Below, in pieces: positions 1 to 7,601 of a stretch of DNA of 64,000 bases (positions are counted from its first letter, which is position 1; the number at the start of each line of letters is the position of its first letter). A program made the translations under genes and the position numbers. The notes beneath the pieces were generated by a model. That model searched no databases. It was not told where the DNA came from and was given only the letters and a program-made list of their open reading frames with translations. Origin of the DNA: Roseovarius gahaiensis (GTDB lineage Bacteria; Pseudomonadota; Alphaproteobacteria; Rhodobacterales; Rhodobacteraceae); assembly GCF_011601345.1 (NCBI RefSeq), contig NZ_JAAORB010000001.1, forward strand, positions 124,001-188,000. Reading direction: 5' to 3'.

Positions 1-1318
1 CGTTGACGCCGACCATGCCGATATTGATCCGGGCAGCAAAATCGCGGGCCGCATCGCCATCGCGGGTATAGATCGCGGTGCCGTTGCCCATCTCGTGATC
101 CATCGCCAGCTTGAGCGCCTCTTCGTAAGACGCCGCGCGCACGGTGCTTAGCACAGGGCCGAAGATTTCCTGCTGGTAGATGTCCATATCAGGCGTCACC
201 TTGTCAAACAGGTGCGGGCCGACAAAGAACCCGTTCTCGTAGCCTTGCAAGGAAAAGTCGCGACCATCCACAACCAGTTCCGCGCCCTGATCGACGCCCG
301 ATTGTATCAGCCCAAGGATTTTTTCCTTGGCCGCGGCGGTCACGACGGGGCCGTAATCCACGTCATTGCCAGCCGTAAAGGGGCCAACCTTCAGCTTTTC
401 GATGCGCGGCACCAGCTTTTCGATCAACCGATCAGCGGTCTCATCGCCCACCGGCACAGCCACGGAAATTGCCATGCAGCGTTCGCCCGCCGCGCCATAG
501 CCCGCGCCCACCAGCGCATCAGCCGCCTGATCCATATCGGCATCGGGCATGATGATCATGTGGTTCTTGGCCCCGCCAAAGCACTGCACACGCTTGCCGT
601 TGGAACATCCCCGCCCATAGATATATTCGGCAATCGGAGTGGAGCCGACAAAGCCAACCGATTGGATCACCGGGTTATCAAGGATCGCATCCACCGCGTC
701 CTTGTCGCCGTTGACGACTTGCAGCAGCCCCTTGGGCAGCCCGGCCTCTTCCATCAATTCGGCCAGCATCAAGGGCACCGAGGGGTCACGCTCGGAAGGT
801 TTGAGGATAAAGGCGTTGCCGCAGGCCAGCGCCGGGGCGAACATCCACATCGGGATCATCGCCGGGAAGTTGAAGGGCGTGATGCCCGCCGACACGCCAA
901 GTGGCTGTTTCATCGAATACATGTCGATGCCGGGGCCCGCGCCATCGGTGAATTCACCTTTCAGCAGTTGCGGCGCGCCAATGCAGTATTCCACAACTTC
1001 CAGACCGCGCTGAATGTCGCCCTTGGCGTCGGGAAAGGTCTTGCCATGCTCTGACGACAGGGCCTCGGCCAGCTTGTCCATGTCGCGGTTGAGCAGGCGG
1101 ACGAATTCCATCATCACCCGCGCGCGGCGCTGTGGGTTGGTCGCGCCCCATGCGGGCTGTGCGGCGGCGGCGATGTCGACGGCCTTGTTCAGCTCTTCGG
1201 TCGAGGCCAGCGGGCATTTCGACTGCACTTCGCCGGTGGCCGGGTTGAAGACGTCGGCAAAGCGGCCCGATGTGCCTTTGACATGTTCGCCGCCAATGTA
1301 ATGCGTAAGCTCTTTCAT
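1..1318 (-). CDS. mmsA: CoA-acylating methylmalonate-semialdehyde dehydrogenase, C-terminus cut by window edge
   Basis: Oxidises methylmalonate semialdehyde (and malonate semialdehyde) to propionyl-CoA or acetyl-CoA with NAD and CoA, in valine and inositol catabolism. About 439 residues are visible; the family is usually near 500, so roughly 60 C-terminal residues lie outside the window. The N-terminus starts MKELTHYIGG. The aldehyde dehydrogenase fold shows in ITPFNFPAMIPMWMFAPAL, the FVGSTPIAEYIYG segment and the catalytic cysteine in GERCMAIS near residue 281. The start has a GGGAGGATTCTC ribosome site just upstream. It is transcribed divergently from a LysR gene, which may control it. The family call is firm; the precise semialdehyde preference is inferred. 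Confidence 0.93.
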   Translation of the reverse strand, partial: MKELTHYIGGEHVKGTSGRFADVFNPATGEVQSKCPLASTEELNKAVDIAAAAQPAWGATNPQRRARVMMEFVRLLNRDMDKLAEALSSEHGKTFPDAKGDIQRGLEVVEYCIGAPQLLKGEFTDGAGPGIDMYSMKQPLGVSAGITPFNFPAMIPMWMFAPALACGNAFILKPSERDPSVPLMLAELMEEAGLPKGLLQVVNGDKDAVDAILDNPVIQSVGFVGSTPIAEYIYGRGCSNGKRVQCFGGAKNHMIIMPDADMDQAADALVGAGYGAAGERCMAISVAVPVGDETADRLIEKLVPRIEKLKVGPFTAGNDVDYGPVVTAAAKEKILGLIQSGVDQGAELVVDGRDFSLQGYENGFFVGPHLFDKVTPDMDIYQQEIFGPVLSTVRAASYEEALKLAMDHEMGNGTAIYTRDGDAARDFAARINIGMVGVN

Positions 1319-1425
1319 GAGAATCCTCCCTCGGGTTCAAGTTTCCCGCAGTGTAGTCTTGCAAATATTGATGTAAAACACGCAATATCTCAAAAGCGTC
1401 ATGCAAAAATGCAAAGGCTGTCGTG
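1319..1425. promoter_or_regulatory. divergent promoter region between mmsA and the LysR gene
   Basis: This 107-bp spacer is noticeably more AT-rich than its flanks and must hold both divergent promoters. It contains an imperfect inverted repeat built on AATATTG and CAATATC about 12 bp apart, and a close direct repeat of ATGCAAA. Such dyads are typical of LysR-type regulator sites, but the assignment is inference from position only. Confidence 0.4.
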
Positions 1426-2322
1426 ATGGATGTACAATGGGACGATCTGCGAGTGTTTCTGGCCGTGGCCCGCGCCGAGAGCTTATCGGGCGCGGGGCGG
1501 ATGCTGCGGATTGATCCGGCCACCGTGGGCCGCCGCATTGCCCGGCTTGAAACCGATCTGGGCGCGCCGCTGTTTGCCAAATCGCCCATGGGTTATGCGC
1601 TGAGTGACGCAGGCCAACGCCTGATGTCGCACGCCGTGCGCGTCGAACAGGCGGTTGAAGGTGTGGCCGAGGAAATGGCTGGGCAATCGGGCGGGCTGAC
1701 CGGACAGATCCGCATCGGCGCGCCGGATGGGGCGGCAAATTTCGTGCTGCCACAGGTGTGCGCCCGGATCGCGCGCGATAATCCCGATCTTGAGATTCAA
1801 ATCGTTGCGTTGCCGCGTGTGTTCAACCTGACCCGGCGCGAGGCGGATATGGTTGTCGCGGTCAGCCCGCCCACGGCCGGGCGGCTGAGCGTGCAAAAGA
1901 TTACCGACTATCACCTGCATCTAGCGGCACACCGGTCGTATCTGCGCCAGCACGATCCGATCACGCAATTGTCCGATCTCAAAGGTCACCGGTTGGTCGG
2001 CTATATCCAGGACATGATTTTCGACAAGGAACTGGACTACCTGAGCGAAGCCGGGGTCGAGCGTGTGAACCTCGCTTCGAACTCGGTGGCAGTGCAGGTG
2101 AACTGGATCAGGCAGGGCGGGGGCATCGGCGTTGTGCATGATTTCTCGATCCCGTGGTTTCGCGGGCTGCGCAAGCTTCTGGTCGGGGATTTCACCCTGA
2201 CGCGCAGTTTTTACCTTGTGCGTCACGCCGATGATCGACGGCTTGAGCGCTTGAACCGCTTCGCCGCCGCCTTGGTCAGCGAAACCCGGACCGAGGTGGC
2301 GCGACTTGAGGCACTGACTTGA
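1426..2322 (+). CDS. LysR-family transcriptional regulator
   Basis: A DNA-binding regulator of about 298 residues, the usual LysR length. The N-terminal winged helix-turn-helix covers roughly residues 4-62 (DDLRVFLAVARAESLSGAG, then PATVGRRIARLETDLGAPLF), followed by a periplasmic-binding-protein-like effector domain. A GTG three bases upstream in frame is an alternative start. It is read divergently from mmsA over a short AT-rich spacer, the classic arrangement for a LysR protein that controls its neighbour. The inducer cannot be told from the sequence. Confidence 0.9.
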   Translation: MDVQWDDLRVFLAVARAESLSGAGRMLRIDPATVGRRIARLETDLGAPLFAKSPMGYALSDAGQRLMSHAVRVEQAVEGVAEEMAGQSGGLTGQIRIGAPDGAANFVLPQVCARIARDNPDLEIQIVALPRVFNLTRREADMVVAVSPPTAGRLSVQKITDYHLHLAAHRSYLRQHDPITQLSDLKGHRLVGYIQDMIFDKELDYLSEAGVERVNLASNSVAVQVNWIRQGGGIGVVHDFSIPWFRGLRKLLVGDFTLTRSFYLVRHADDRRLERLNRFAAALVSETRTEVARLEALT

Positions 2323-2380
2323 CAGAATGCCGCAGATCGTAAACGCTGATCCAACGGTCATTTTTTCGGAGGGCCCAACT

Positions 2381-2815
2381 ATGCTGGTGCAGCAAATCCT
2401 GAAATCCAAAGGTGACGATGGTGTGATCACGGTCACGCCGGGCACATTGGTCGCGGATGCGGCGCAGATTCTGGCCGAGCGCCGGATCGGCGGTGTGATC
2501 GTCTCGCGCGACGGCTCCACCGCTGATGGCATCCTGTCCGAGCGCGATATCGTCCGCGCCTTGGCGGTCAAAGGACCGGGCTGCCTGACCGAGACAGTCG
2601 ACATGATGATGACCCGTAACCCCGTGTCCTGCACGCGGCAGGACAGCTCGGATCAGGTTCTGTCGCGTATGACTGACGGGCGGTTTCGTCACATGCCGGT
2701 GGTCGAAGATGGAAAACTGATCGGACTCGTGACCATCGGCGACGTGGTCAAGGCGCGCCTGCAGGAACTGTCGATGGAAAAAGATGCCCTGCAAGGCATG
2801 ATCATGGGGCACTAG
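2381..2815 (+). CDS. CBS-domain protein
   Basis: A 144-residue protein made of two CBS domains (about residues 10-70 and 78-137) and nothing else. Paired CBS domains bind adenine nucleotides and act as energy sensors or regulatory modules; free-standing versions like this have no known enzymatic activity. Visible motifs are GVIVSRDGSTADGILSERD in the first repeat and HMPVVEDGKLIGLVTIGDV in the second. The start at 2381 was chosen over an in-frame start at 2327 because a GGAGGG site lies directly before it. It follows the LysR gene by about 60 bp on the same strand and may be co-transcribed. Confidence 0.88.
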   Translation: MLVQQILKSKGDDGVITVTPGTLVADAAQILAERRIGGVIVSRDGSTADGILSERDIVRALAVKGPGCLTETVDMMMTRNPVSCTRQDSSDQVLSRMTDGRFRHMPVVEDGKLIGLVTIGDVVKARLQELSMEKDALQGMIMGH

Positions 2816-2843
2816 CCGCACGGAAACGCTCGCGTTTCGCCGC

Positions 2844-2905
2844 TTCATTGTTCCAAAAATACTCCGGGGGAGTCGCCGCCTGCGGCGACGGGGGCAGCGC
2901 CCCCC
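2844..2905 (+). repeat. dispersed GC-rich hairpin repeat, copy 1
   Basis: Begins TTCATTGTTC, continues with the near-palindrome ACTCCGGGGGAGT, a GTCGCC(N)GGCGAC hairpin and a closing GGGGGCAGCGCCCCC hairpin. A second copy with the same order lies at 38995-39056. Both are in gene-free spacers next to gene 3' ends. From general familiarity, elements of this kind occur across Rhodobacteraceae genomes; the function is unknown. Confidence 0.8.
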
Positions 2906-3023
2906 AAACCGGTCGCCACATCTGCCATAGCATCCGCCAATACCGCATGACGTATTTCTACGTCTTGCAATCTTGCGCGCAATCTTGTTGCGTGCGCAGC
3001 AAGACAGAAAACGGAGCGGCATC

Positions 3024-3515
3024 ATGCGCATCGGATTATACCCCGGCACTTTCGATCCCATCACGTTGGGCCATATCGACATCATCCGCCGCGCCGCCGC
3101 GCTTGTGGATCGGTTGGTGATCGGGGTTGCGATCAATCGTGACAAAGGCCCGCTTTTCCCGCTGGAAGAGCGGGTTGCCCTGATCGAGGCGGAAGCCGCC
3201 AAGCTATCTCAGGATATCGGCACCGAGATTGTCGTCCATCCGTTCGAGAACCTGCTGATCGACTGCGCCCATGATGTCGGCGCGCAGTTGATTATTCGTG
3301 GTCTTCGGGCGGTCGCGGATTTTGAATATGAGTTTCAGATGGTCGGTATGAACCGGACTTTGGACAACTCGGTCGAGACAGTGTTCCTGATGGCAGATGC
3401 CACTCATCAGGCTATCGCCAGCAAGCTGGTCAAGGAAATCGCCCGCTTGGGCGGGGACACCAGCAAATTCGTGACCCCCGCAGTCCAATCGCAGTTGATG
3501 GCCAAATTCGTGTAA
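3024..3515 (+). CDS. coaD: pantetheine-phosphate adenylyltransferase
   Basis: Transfers AMP from ATP to 4'-phosphopantetheine, the penultimate step of coenzyme A synthesis, in the cytoplasm. The 163 residues match the family length. The nucleotidyltransferase T/HxGH motif is seen in YPGTFDPITLGH at residues 6-17, and the C-terminal signature in the VETVFLMADATHQAIASKLVKEIA segment is typical, with the usual ISS replaced by IAS. The start at 3024 fits the family N-terminus MRIGLYPG and has a GGAG site upstream; an earlier in-frame start at 2973 would add an unconserved extension. A strong hairpin follows the stop. Confidence 0.96.
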   Translation: MRIGLYPGTFDPITLGHIDIIRRAAALVDRLVIGVAINRDKGPLFPLEERVALIEAEAAKLSQDIGTEIVVHPFENLLIDCAHDVGAQLIIRGLRAVADFEYEFQMVGMNRTLDNSVETVFLMADATHQAIASKLVKEIARLGGDTSKFVTPAVQSQLMAKFV

Positions 3516-3516
3516 A

Positions 3517-3540
3517 GGCCGGGCAGGGTGCTGCCCGGCC
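3517..3540. terminator. hairpin between convergent coaD and gap
   Basis: Perfect 10-bp stem GGCCGGGCAG / CTGCCCGGCC with a 4-base loop, directly after the coaD stop and before the 3' end of the convergent GAPDH gene. There is no clear T-tract, so its strength as an intrinsic terminator is uncertain, but its position suits both strands. Confidence 0.65.
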
Positions 3541-3548
3541 GGTCACGC

Positions 3549-4604
3549 TTATACGTGTTCGGGGGTCCGCGTCGTGGTGTTGTGACCCGCGCCGCCTTTG
3601 CTGTGCAGGGCGCCCATGGCGGCGGCCGTGTCGACCATCCGGTTCGAAAAGCCCCATTCGTTGTCATACCAGCTGAGAACCCGGCACATCGTGCCGTCCA
3701 TGACCCGCGTCTGATCGGTGGCAAAAACCGAGCTGGCTGGATGGTGGTTGAAGTCTGATGACACCAGCTCACGGTTGGTGATGTCCAACACCCCGGCCAG
3801 AGGGCCGTTTTGCACCGCGTTTGCGATGGCTTCGTTGATTTCCTCGGCGGTCGTGTGACGCGCGGCTTCGAATGTCAGGTCAACGGCGCTGACATTGGGG
3901 GTCGGCACGCGAATGGCGGTGCCGTCCAGCTTGCCAGCCAGATCGGGCAGCACCAGCCCCACGGCCCGCGCTGCGCCGGTCGATGTGGGGATCATGTTCA
4001 GCCCTGCGGCGCGGGCGCGATACAGATCCTTATGCGCGGTGTCCAGCGTGGGCTGGTCGCCGGTGTAGCTGTGGATCGTGGTCATGAACCCCCGCGTGAT
4101 GCCGATGGCGTCATGCAGGGCCTTGACCATCGGGGCAAGACAGTTGGTCGTGCAGGACGCGTTTGAGACGATCAGGTCATCCACAGTCAGCGTGTCGTGA
4201 TTGACGCCATAAACAACGGTGCGGTCCGCGCCCTTGGCGGGGGCCGAGACCAGCACCCGGTTTGATCCGTTGTTCAGGTGCTTGGCCGCGCTGTCGCGGT
4301 CGGTGAACAAGCCGGTGCATTCCAAGGCGATATCGACATCGTCCCACGGCAGGTCGGACGGGTCGCGCAGGGCGGTCACCCGGATTGGCCCGCGCCCGAC
4401 GTCAATGCTGTTTTCCTGCGTCTGGATTGTGCCGGGAAACCGACCATGGACGCTATCGAATTCCAGCAGGTGGGCATTGGTTGCAACCGGGGCCAAATCA
4501 TTGATCGCAACGATTTCAACATCAGTGCGGCCCGACTCCACGATGGCGCGCAATACGTTTCGTCCGATCCGGCCGAACCCGTTGATGGCAAGTCTGATTG
4601 GCAT
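3549..4604 (-). CDS. gap: type I glyceraldehyde-3-phosphate dehydrogenase, NAD-type
   Basis: Interconverts glyceraldehyde 3-phosphate and 1,3-bisphosphoglycerate. The Rossmann start INGFGRIGRN, the catalytic ASCTTNCLAP and the C-terminal WYDNEWGFSNRMVD are all present. The second beta-strand reads AINDLAP, keeping the aspartate that normally favours NAD over NADP. At 351 residues it is about 18 longer than usual: after MVDTAAAMGAL a tail rich in Gly, His and Thr is added. The start has a CAGGAG site; an upstream in-frame ATG at 4637 is less likely. A perfect TGTTAGCGCTAACA palindrome sits 19 bp upstream. A second, different GAPDH gene lies 2 kb away. Confidence 0.95.
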   Translation of the reverse strand: MPIRLAINGFGRIGRNVLRAIVESGRTDVEIVAINDLAPVATNAHLLEFDSVHGRFPGTIQTQENSIDVGRGPIRVTALRDPSDLPWDDVDIALECTGLFTDRDSAAKHLNNGSNRVLVSAPAKGADRTVVYGVNHDTLTVDDLIVSNASCTTNCLAPMVKALHDAIGITRGFMTTIHSYTGDQPTLDTAHKDLYRARAAGLNMIPTSTGAARAVGLVLPDLAGKLDGTAIRVPTPNVSAVDLTFEAARHTTAEEINEAIANAVQNGPLAGVLDITNRELVSSDFNHHPASSVFATDQTRVMDGTMCRVLSWYDNEWGFSNRMVDTAAAMGALHSKGGAGHNTTTRTPEHV

Positions 4605-4622
4605 GGTTTTCTCCTGCGTGTT

Positions 4623-4636
4623 TGTTAGCGCTAACA
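4623..4636. promoter_or_regulatory. perfect palindromic operator upstream of gap
   Basis: TGTTAGCGCTAACA is a perfect 14-bp palindrome 19 bp before the gap start codon. On the minus strand a TTATAC -10-like hexamer lies just upstream of it, which would place the palindrome in the early transcribed region, fitting a repressor site. The shape is that of LacI-family operators. Related sequences occur before the second GAPDH gene. The cognate regulator is not in this window. Confidence 0.6.
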
Positions 4637-4729
4637 ATTCCAGTCAACCGGGTGTATAATCGCCGCGGCCACGATCCGTCAACAGGGGGCTGCTCAAAAT
4701 TGCTTAGCCAGCGGCAAGCCGCGCGCAGA

Positions 4730-4873
4730 TCAGCGCCAAAAGGCCATCCACTCGATCATGTCGGTCAGCTTTCGGGCCAGAAACAGGGTGCCCGACCAGT
4801 CAAACTGAGTGGCATCAATCCCCAAGCCGATCAGGATGATCACGCCCAGCCCGACAGAGGTTGCGTTGGTCAT
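4730..4873 (-). CDS. small membrane protein (47 aa), function unknown
   Basis: A short open frame encodes MTNATSVGLGVIILIGLGID, one hydrophobic helix, and ends with LFLARKLTDMIEWMAFWR, a basic-aromatic tail. An in-frame GTG at 4897 with an AGGGG site 7 bases upstream would give 55 residues and may be the true start. It lies between gap and the LuxR gene on the same strand and could be the last gene of the PepSY-cytochrome-LuxR operon. The composition looks like a real single-span protein. I do not assign a function. Confidence 0.6.
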   Translation of the reverse strand: MTNATSVGLGVIILIGLGIDATQFDWSGTLFLARKLTDMIEWMAFWR

Positions 4874-4933
4874 GCTGTACTTGCCTTTGCGATCCACGAT
4901 TGCGCCCCTAGATGCCAGAGCGCGCCGCGCAAG

Positions 4934-5467
4934 TCACGCAGGTTGTTGGCGGGGCTTGATGTCCGAGGGCATCAGCGGAGCGTTCAGAAGATCGTCGATC
5001 AATACACTGAGGAGGCCACCGCGCCCTGTCACCCCGGCCTTGCGATAAATCGCGTTCAATTGAGACTTCACGGTGCCTTGCGCCGCGCCTCTTATTGCGG
5101 CGATTTCAGCAATCGAGAAACCCTTGATCGTGAATGTCGCCACGTCTTCCTCGGCCGGGGTCAGGCCCCATGTGCGAAAATGCGCTTGCATGATGTCATG
5201 AAATGCCCCCGCCGCGACCGAGACTTGCTGTTCAAGATGCGCCTTGCGCCGCAAAAGACGCATGAGATATCGGGTTTCAAAGACCACCGCGACAATCAGG
5301 CCGAACGCGGCCAGCGCTTCGATGGCAATGTGCAAATTGATCAGCGCACGCAAGCCATCAGGCCGTGTATCCTCCAGAACGTCCCATAGGAAAAACCCGG
5401 CGCAAAGCGCCTGCACGGCAATCAGGAAAATCAGTGCGCCGGGGCGGTCAGGGTGGGTTTGTTTCAT
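4934..5467 (-). CDS. membrane-tethered LuxR-type transcriptional regulator
   Basis: A 177-residue protein with an unusual plan: two predicted membrane helices at about residues 11-29 (LIFLIAVQALCAGFFLW) and 43-64 (LINLHIAIEALAAFGLIVAV), then a basic stretch (YLMRLLRRKAHLEQQ) and a C-terminal LuxR/GerE helix-turn-helix at about 100-160 (LTPAEEDVATFTIKGFSIAE, then GTVKSQLNAIYRKAGV). No receiver or autoinducer domain is present. Its ATG overlaps the stop of the cytochrome b561 gene in an ATGA junction, so the two are translationally coupled. The plan suggests a membrane-bound one-component regulator reading something in or next to the membrane; the signal and targets are unknown. Confidence 0.85.
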   Translation of the reverse strand: MKQTHPDRPGALIFLIAVQALCAGFFLWDVLEDTRPDGLRALINLHIAIEALAAFGLIVAVVFETRYLMRLLRRKAHLEQQVSVAAGAFHDIMQAHFRTWGLTPAEEDVATFTIKGFSIAEIAAIRGAAQGTVKSQLNAIYRKAGVTGRGGLLSVLIDDLLNAPLMPSDIKPRQQPA

Positions 5468-6003
5468 CTGACCAAGTTTACGTTGTCTGGGATGGTTTTG
5501 ATACCCGTTACCATCGCTCGTGGCAGATTTACCCCCGTGCGCCAGCTTTCCCAGACCACCGCCACGATGTGCAGCACAACCGAAATTTCGGCCCATATCA
5601 CCAAGGCTTCGTGGGTGTCTTCCACCCAGTCCACGCCCCAGAACATGTTTGTGGTCATCATGTAGCCGGTCGCGCCGATGGCCAGCATTGTCGCCATCAG
5701 GTTCACGATCATCAATGCGCCTAGCGGCGTATGACCCAGATGTGTGCGCCGGCGCTGTGTGGCTATATCGGTGACTTGTTCCATAACTGCGGCAGGGCCG
5801 GGCAGGAAACTTGCGAACCGCGCGGTGTGTGGTCCGACAAGCCCCCAAAGGATACGCGCGAGCACAAGGGCGACAACGGCGTAACCGACCCATTCATGCA
5901 GCTTACTGTCATCGTCGACAAACAGGGCGTTCGCGGCAAATCCGATCACAAGTGACCAGTGAAAGACCCTGACGAACGGATCCCAGACTTTGATCTTGGT
6001 CAT
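5464..6003 (-). CDS. cytochrome b561-family membrane protein
   Basis: A 179-residue integral membrane di-haem b-type cytochrome. About four membrane helices are visible, with candidate haem-ligand histidines in VRVFHWSL (residue 15), KLHEWVGY, VEDTHEALV and VLHIVAVVW. Family members shuttle electrons across the cytoplasmic membrane, often to periplasmic haem proteins. The start ATG at 6003 gives the typical MTKIKVWDPFVRVFHW opening. It sits 47 bp downstream of a periplasmic PepSY gene and overlaps the LuxR gene by 4 nt, so the three form an operon. The electron donor and acceptor cannot be told. Confidence 0.87.
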   Translation of the reverse strand: MTKIKVWDPFVRVFHWSLVIGFAANALFVDDDSKLHEWVGYAVVALVLARILWGLVGPHTARFASFLPGPAAVMEQVTDIATQRRRTHLGHTPLGALMIVNLMATMLAIGATGYMMTTNMFWGVDWVEDTHEALVIWAEISVVLHIVAVVWESWRTGVNLPRAMVTGIKTIPDNVNLVR

Positions 6004-6050
6004 GGCAATCTCCGTTGTGGGGCGGGGCCGGGCGTGCCGGCCCCAAACCG

Positions 6051-6302
6051 TCAATCATCAATTTCGGTTTTCACGATGCTCAGATCTCTGTTGAGGTAGA
6101 TTTCATAGCGGGCACCGTCCTTGAGGGCGTAGGCCTCGTACATGCCGTCCTCCATCTCGATCTTGCGCACGTCATAGCCCTGCGCGCTTAGCTGCGCCTT
6201 GATCTGCTCGGCTTTGGCGGGGTCGATTTTCATATAGTCGTCCGAGGCCTGCGCCATGCTGCCTGCGGTGATGGCAAGGGCCAGTGCGATGATGCGTGTC
6301 AT
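6051..6302 (-). CDS. periplasmic PepSY-domain protein
   Basis: An 83-residue exported protein: a signal peptide MTRIIALALAITAGSMAQA with likely cleavage after residue 19, then a single PepSY-like unit (IKAQLSAQGYDVRKIEMEDG, then YEAYALKDGARYEIYLN). Such small PepSY proteins commonly travel with b561-type cytochromes and are thought to bind or modulate partners in the periplasm. The start at 6302 has an AAAGGA site; the longer frame upstream has no ribosome site or conserved start. It is the first gene of the PepSY, cytochrome and LuxR operon. Confidence 0.8.
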   Translation of the reverse strand: MTRIIALALAITAGSMAQASDDYMKIDPAKAEQIKAQLSAQGYDVRKIEMEDGMYEAYALKDGARYEIYLNRDLSIVKTEIDD

Positions 6303-6466
6303 GATGTGTCCTTTCGGGGGATGTTGATTGTGTTGATCACAGGGCGCGTTGTGGCCCGCGATGACACCGAAAGTGACGGGAACGGCGTGCCGCATCCATT
6401 GACCTAAGGTTCATTTGGCCCGCCTATAACTCAGGTTGATGGGCGCATATCCCGGCAATGGGCACT

Positions 6467-6496
6467 AAAAAACCCCGGCGCGGATGCACCGGGGTT
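6467..6496 (-). terminator. rho-independent terminator of the second GAPDH gene
   Basis: AACCCCGG / CCGGGGTT stem with a 10-base loop; read on the minus strand the stem is followed by a run of T (the A-run at 6467-6472). It lies 30 bp after the stop of the GAPDH gene at 6526-7527. Confidence 0.85.
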
Positions 6497-6525
6497 CTGT
6501 GATTTTAAAAGGGTTGAGACCGTTT

Positions 6526-7527
6526 TTAAGACAAGCGGCCCATGGCCACGGCCACATCGGCCATGCGGCACGAAAAGCCCCATTCGTTGTCATACCATGC
6601 CAGCACCCGCACCAAGCGCCCGCCCGTCACTCGTGTCTGATCGGGCGCAAAGATCGAGCTTTCCTCGGTGTGGTTGAAATCGACGCTGACCTTTGGTTCG
6701 GGATCATAGCCCAGAACACCTTTCATCGGGCCTGCGGCGGCTTCGGCGACCACGGCGTTCACATCCTCGGCCGTCACGTCTTTCTTGGCGACGAATGTCA
6801 GGTCCACGGCCGAGACGTTGGGGGTTGGCACGCGAATGGCCGAGCCGTCCAGCTTGCCCTTGAGGTCGGGCAGAACCTCGCCCAAGGCCTTTGCGGCACC
6901 GGTCGAGGTGGGAATCATCGACATCGCGGCGGCGCGGGCGCGATACAAATCGCTGTGCCGGCGGTCCAGCGTGGGCTGATCGCCTGTATAGGCGTGGATC
7001 GTTGTCATGATGCCCGACTCGATGCCAATCGTTTCGTTCAGCACCTTGGCCAGCGGGGCAAGGCAGTTGGTGGTGCAAGACCCGTTCGAGATCATCCGCT
7101 CATCAGCTTGCAGGTCGTTGTGGTTGACGCCGTAAACCACAGTGCGGTCGACGTTCTTGCCGGGGGCCGACAGCAGCACTTTACCGGCGCCGCGCTCAAG
7201 ATGCTTTTGGGCTTTCAGGCCGTCGTTAAAGTTGCCGGTGCATTCCAGAACCACATCGACACCCGACCAGTCCAGCGCATCCATGTCATAGGTGGAATAC
7301 ATCTGCATCGGCCCACGGCCCAGATCCATGGTGCTATCGCCAAGCGTGATCTCATGCGGGAAGCGGCCATGCACGCTGTCGTATTTGAGCAAGTGCGCTG
7401 CGGTTTCCAAAGGGCCTGTGGCATTGACCTTGACCACCTTGATATCGTTGCGGGTGCTGGCCGCGATATGGGCCAGCGTGCAGCGGCCGATTCGGCCGAA
7501 ACCATTGATGCCGACGGTGATGGTCAT
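6526..7527 (-). CDS. glyceraldehyde-3-phosphate dehydrogenase, GapB-like (probable NADP-type)
   Basis: A second type-I GAPDH of the standard 333 residues, clearly diverged from the gene at 3549-4604. It has INGFGRIGRC, SNGSCTTNCLAP with the catalytic cysteine, and AWYDNEWGFSCRMAD. The second beta-strand reads KVNATGPLETAAHL: the aspartate normally found after the asparagine in NAD-specific enzymes is replaced by alanine, as in Bacillus GapB (INA..SETLAHL). That points to NADP use and a gluconeogenic or anabolic role, by inference. Several TTAGCG-type palindrome elements lie upstream and a good terminator downstream. Confidence 0.93.
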   Translation of the reverse strand: MTITVGINGFGRIGRCTLAHIAASTRNDIKVVKVNATGPLETAAHLLKYDSVHGRFPHEITLGDSTMDLGRGPMQMYSTYDMDALDWSGVDVVLECTGNFNDGLKAQKHLERGAGKVLLSAPGKNVDRTVVYGVNHNDLQADERMISNGSCTTNCLAPLAKVLNETIGIESGIMTTIHAYTGDQPTLDRRHSDLYRARAAAMSMIPTSTGAAKALGEVLPDLKGKLDGSAIRVPTPNVSAVDLTFVAKKDVTAEDVNAVVAEAAAGPMKGVLGYDPEPKVSVDFNHTEESSIFAPDQTRVTGGRLVRVLAWYDNEWGFSCRMADVAVAMGRLS

Positions 7528-7601
7528 GCGTATCTCCTGCGTTTTCGGGTTGTCTGCGATATAGACGGCGCGACACTGTGCTGAAAGGTGAAAAACGGCA
7601 A

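Noticed and set aside
212-1054. Plus-strand open frame over mmsA
   Set aside because: It is the antisense shadow of the dehydrogenase gene, typical of high-GC sequence, with His/Arg/Gln-rich nonsense composition.
4934-5893. A 319-residue protein reading through upstream of the LuxR gene
   Set aside because: The extra N-terminal part is antisense-frame noise over the cytochrome gene; the ATG at 5467 gives a sensible protein and an ATGA overlap.
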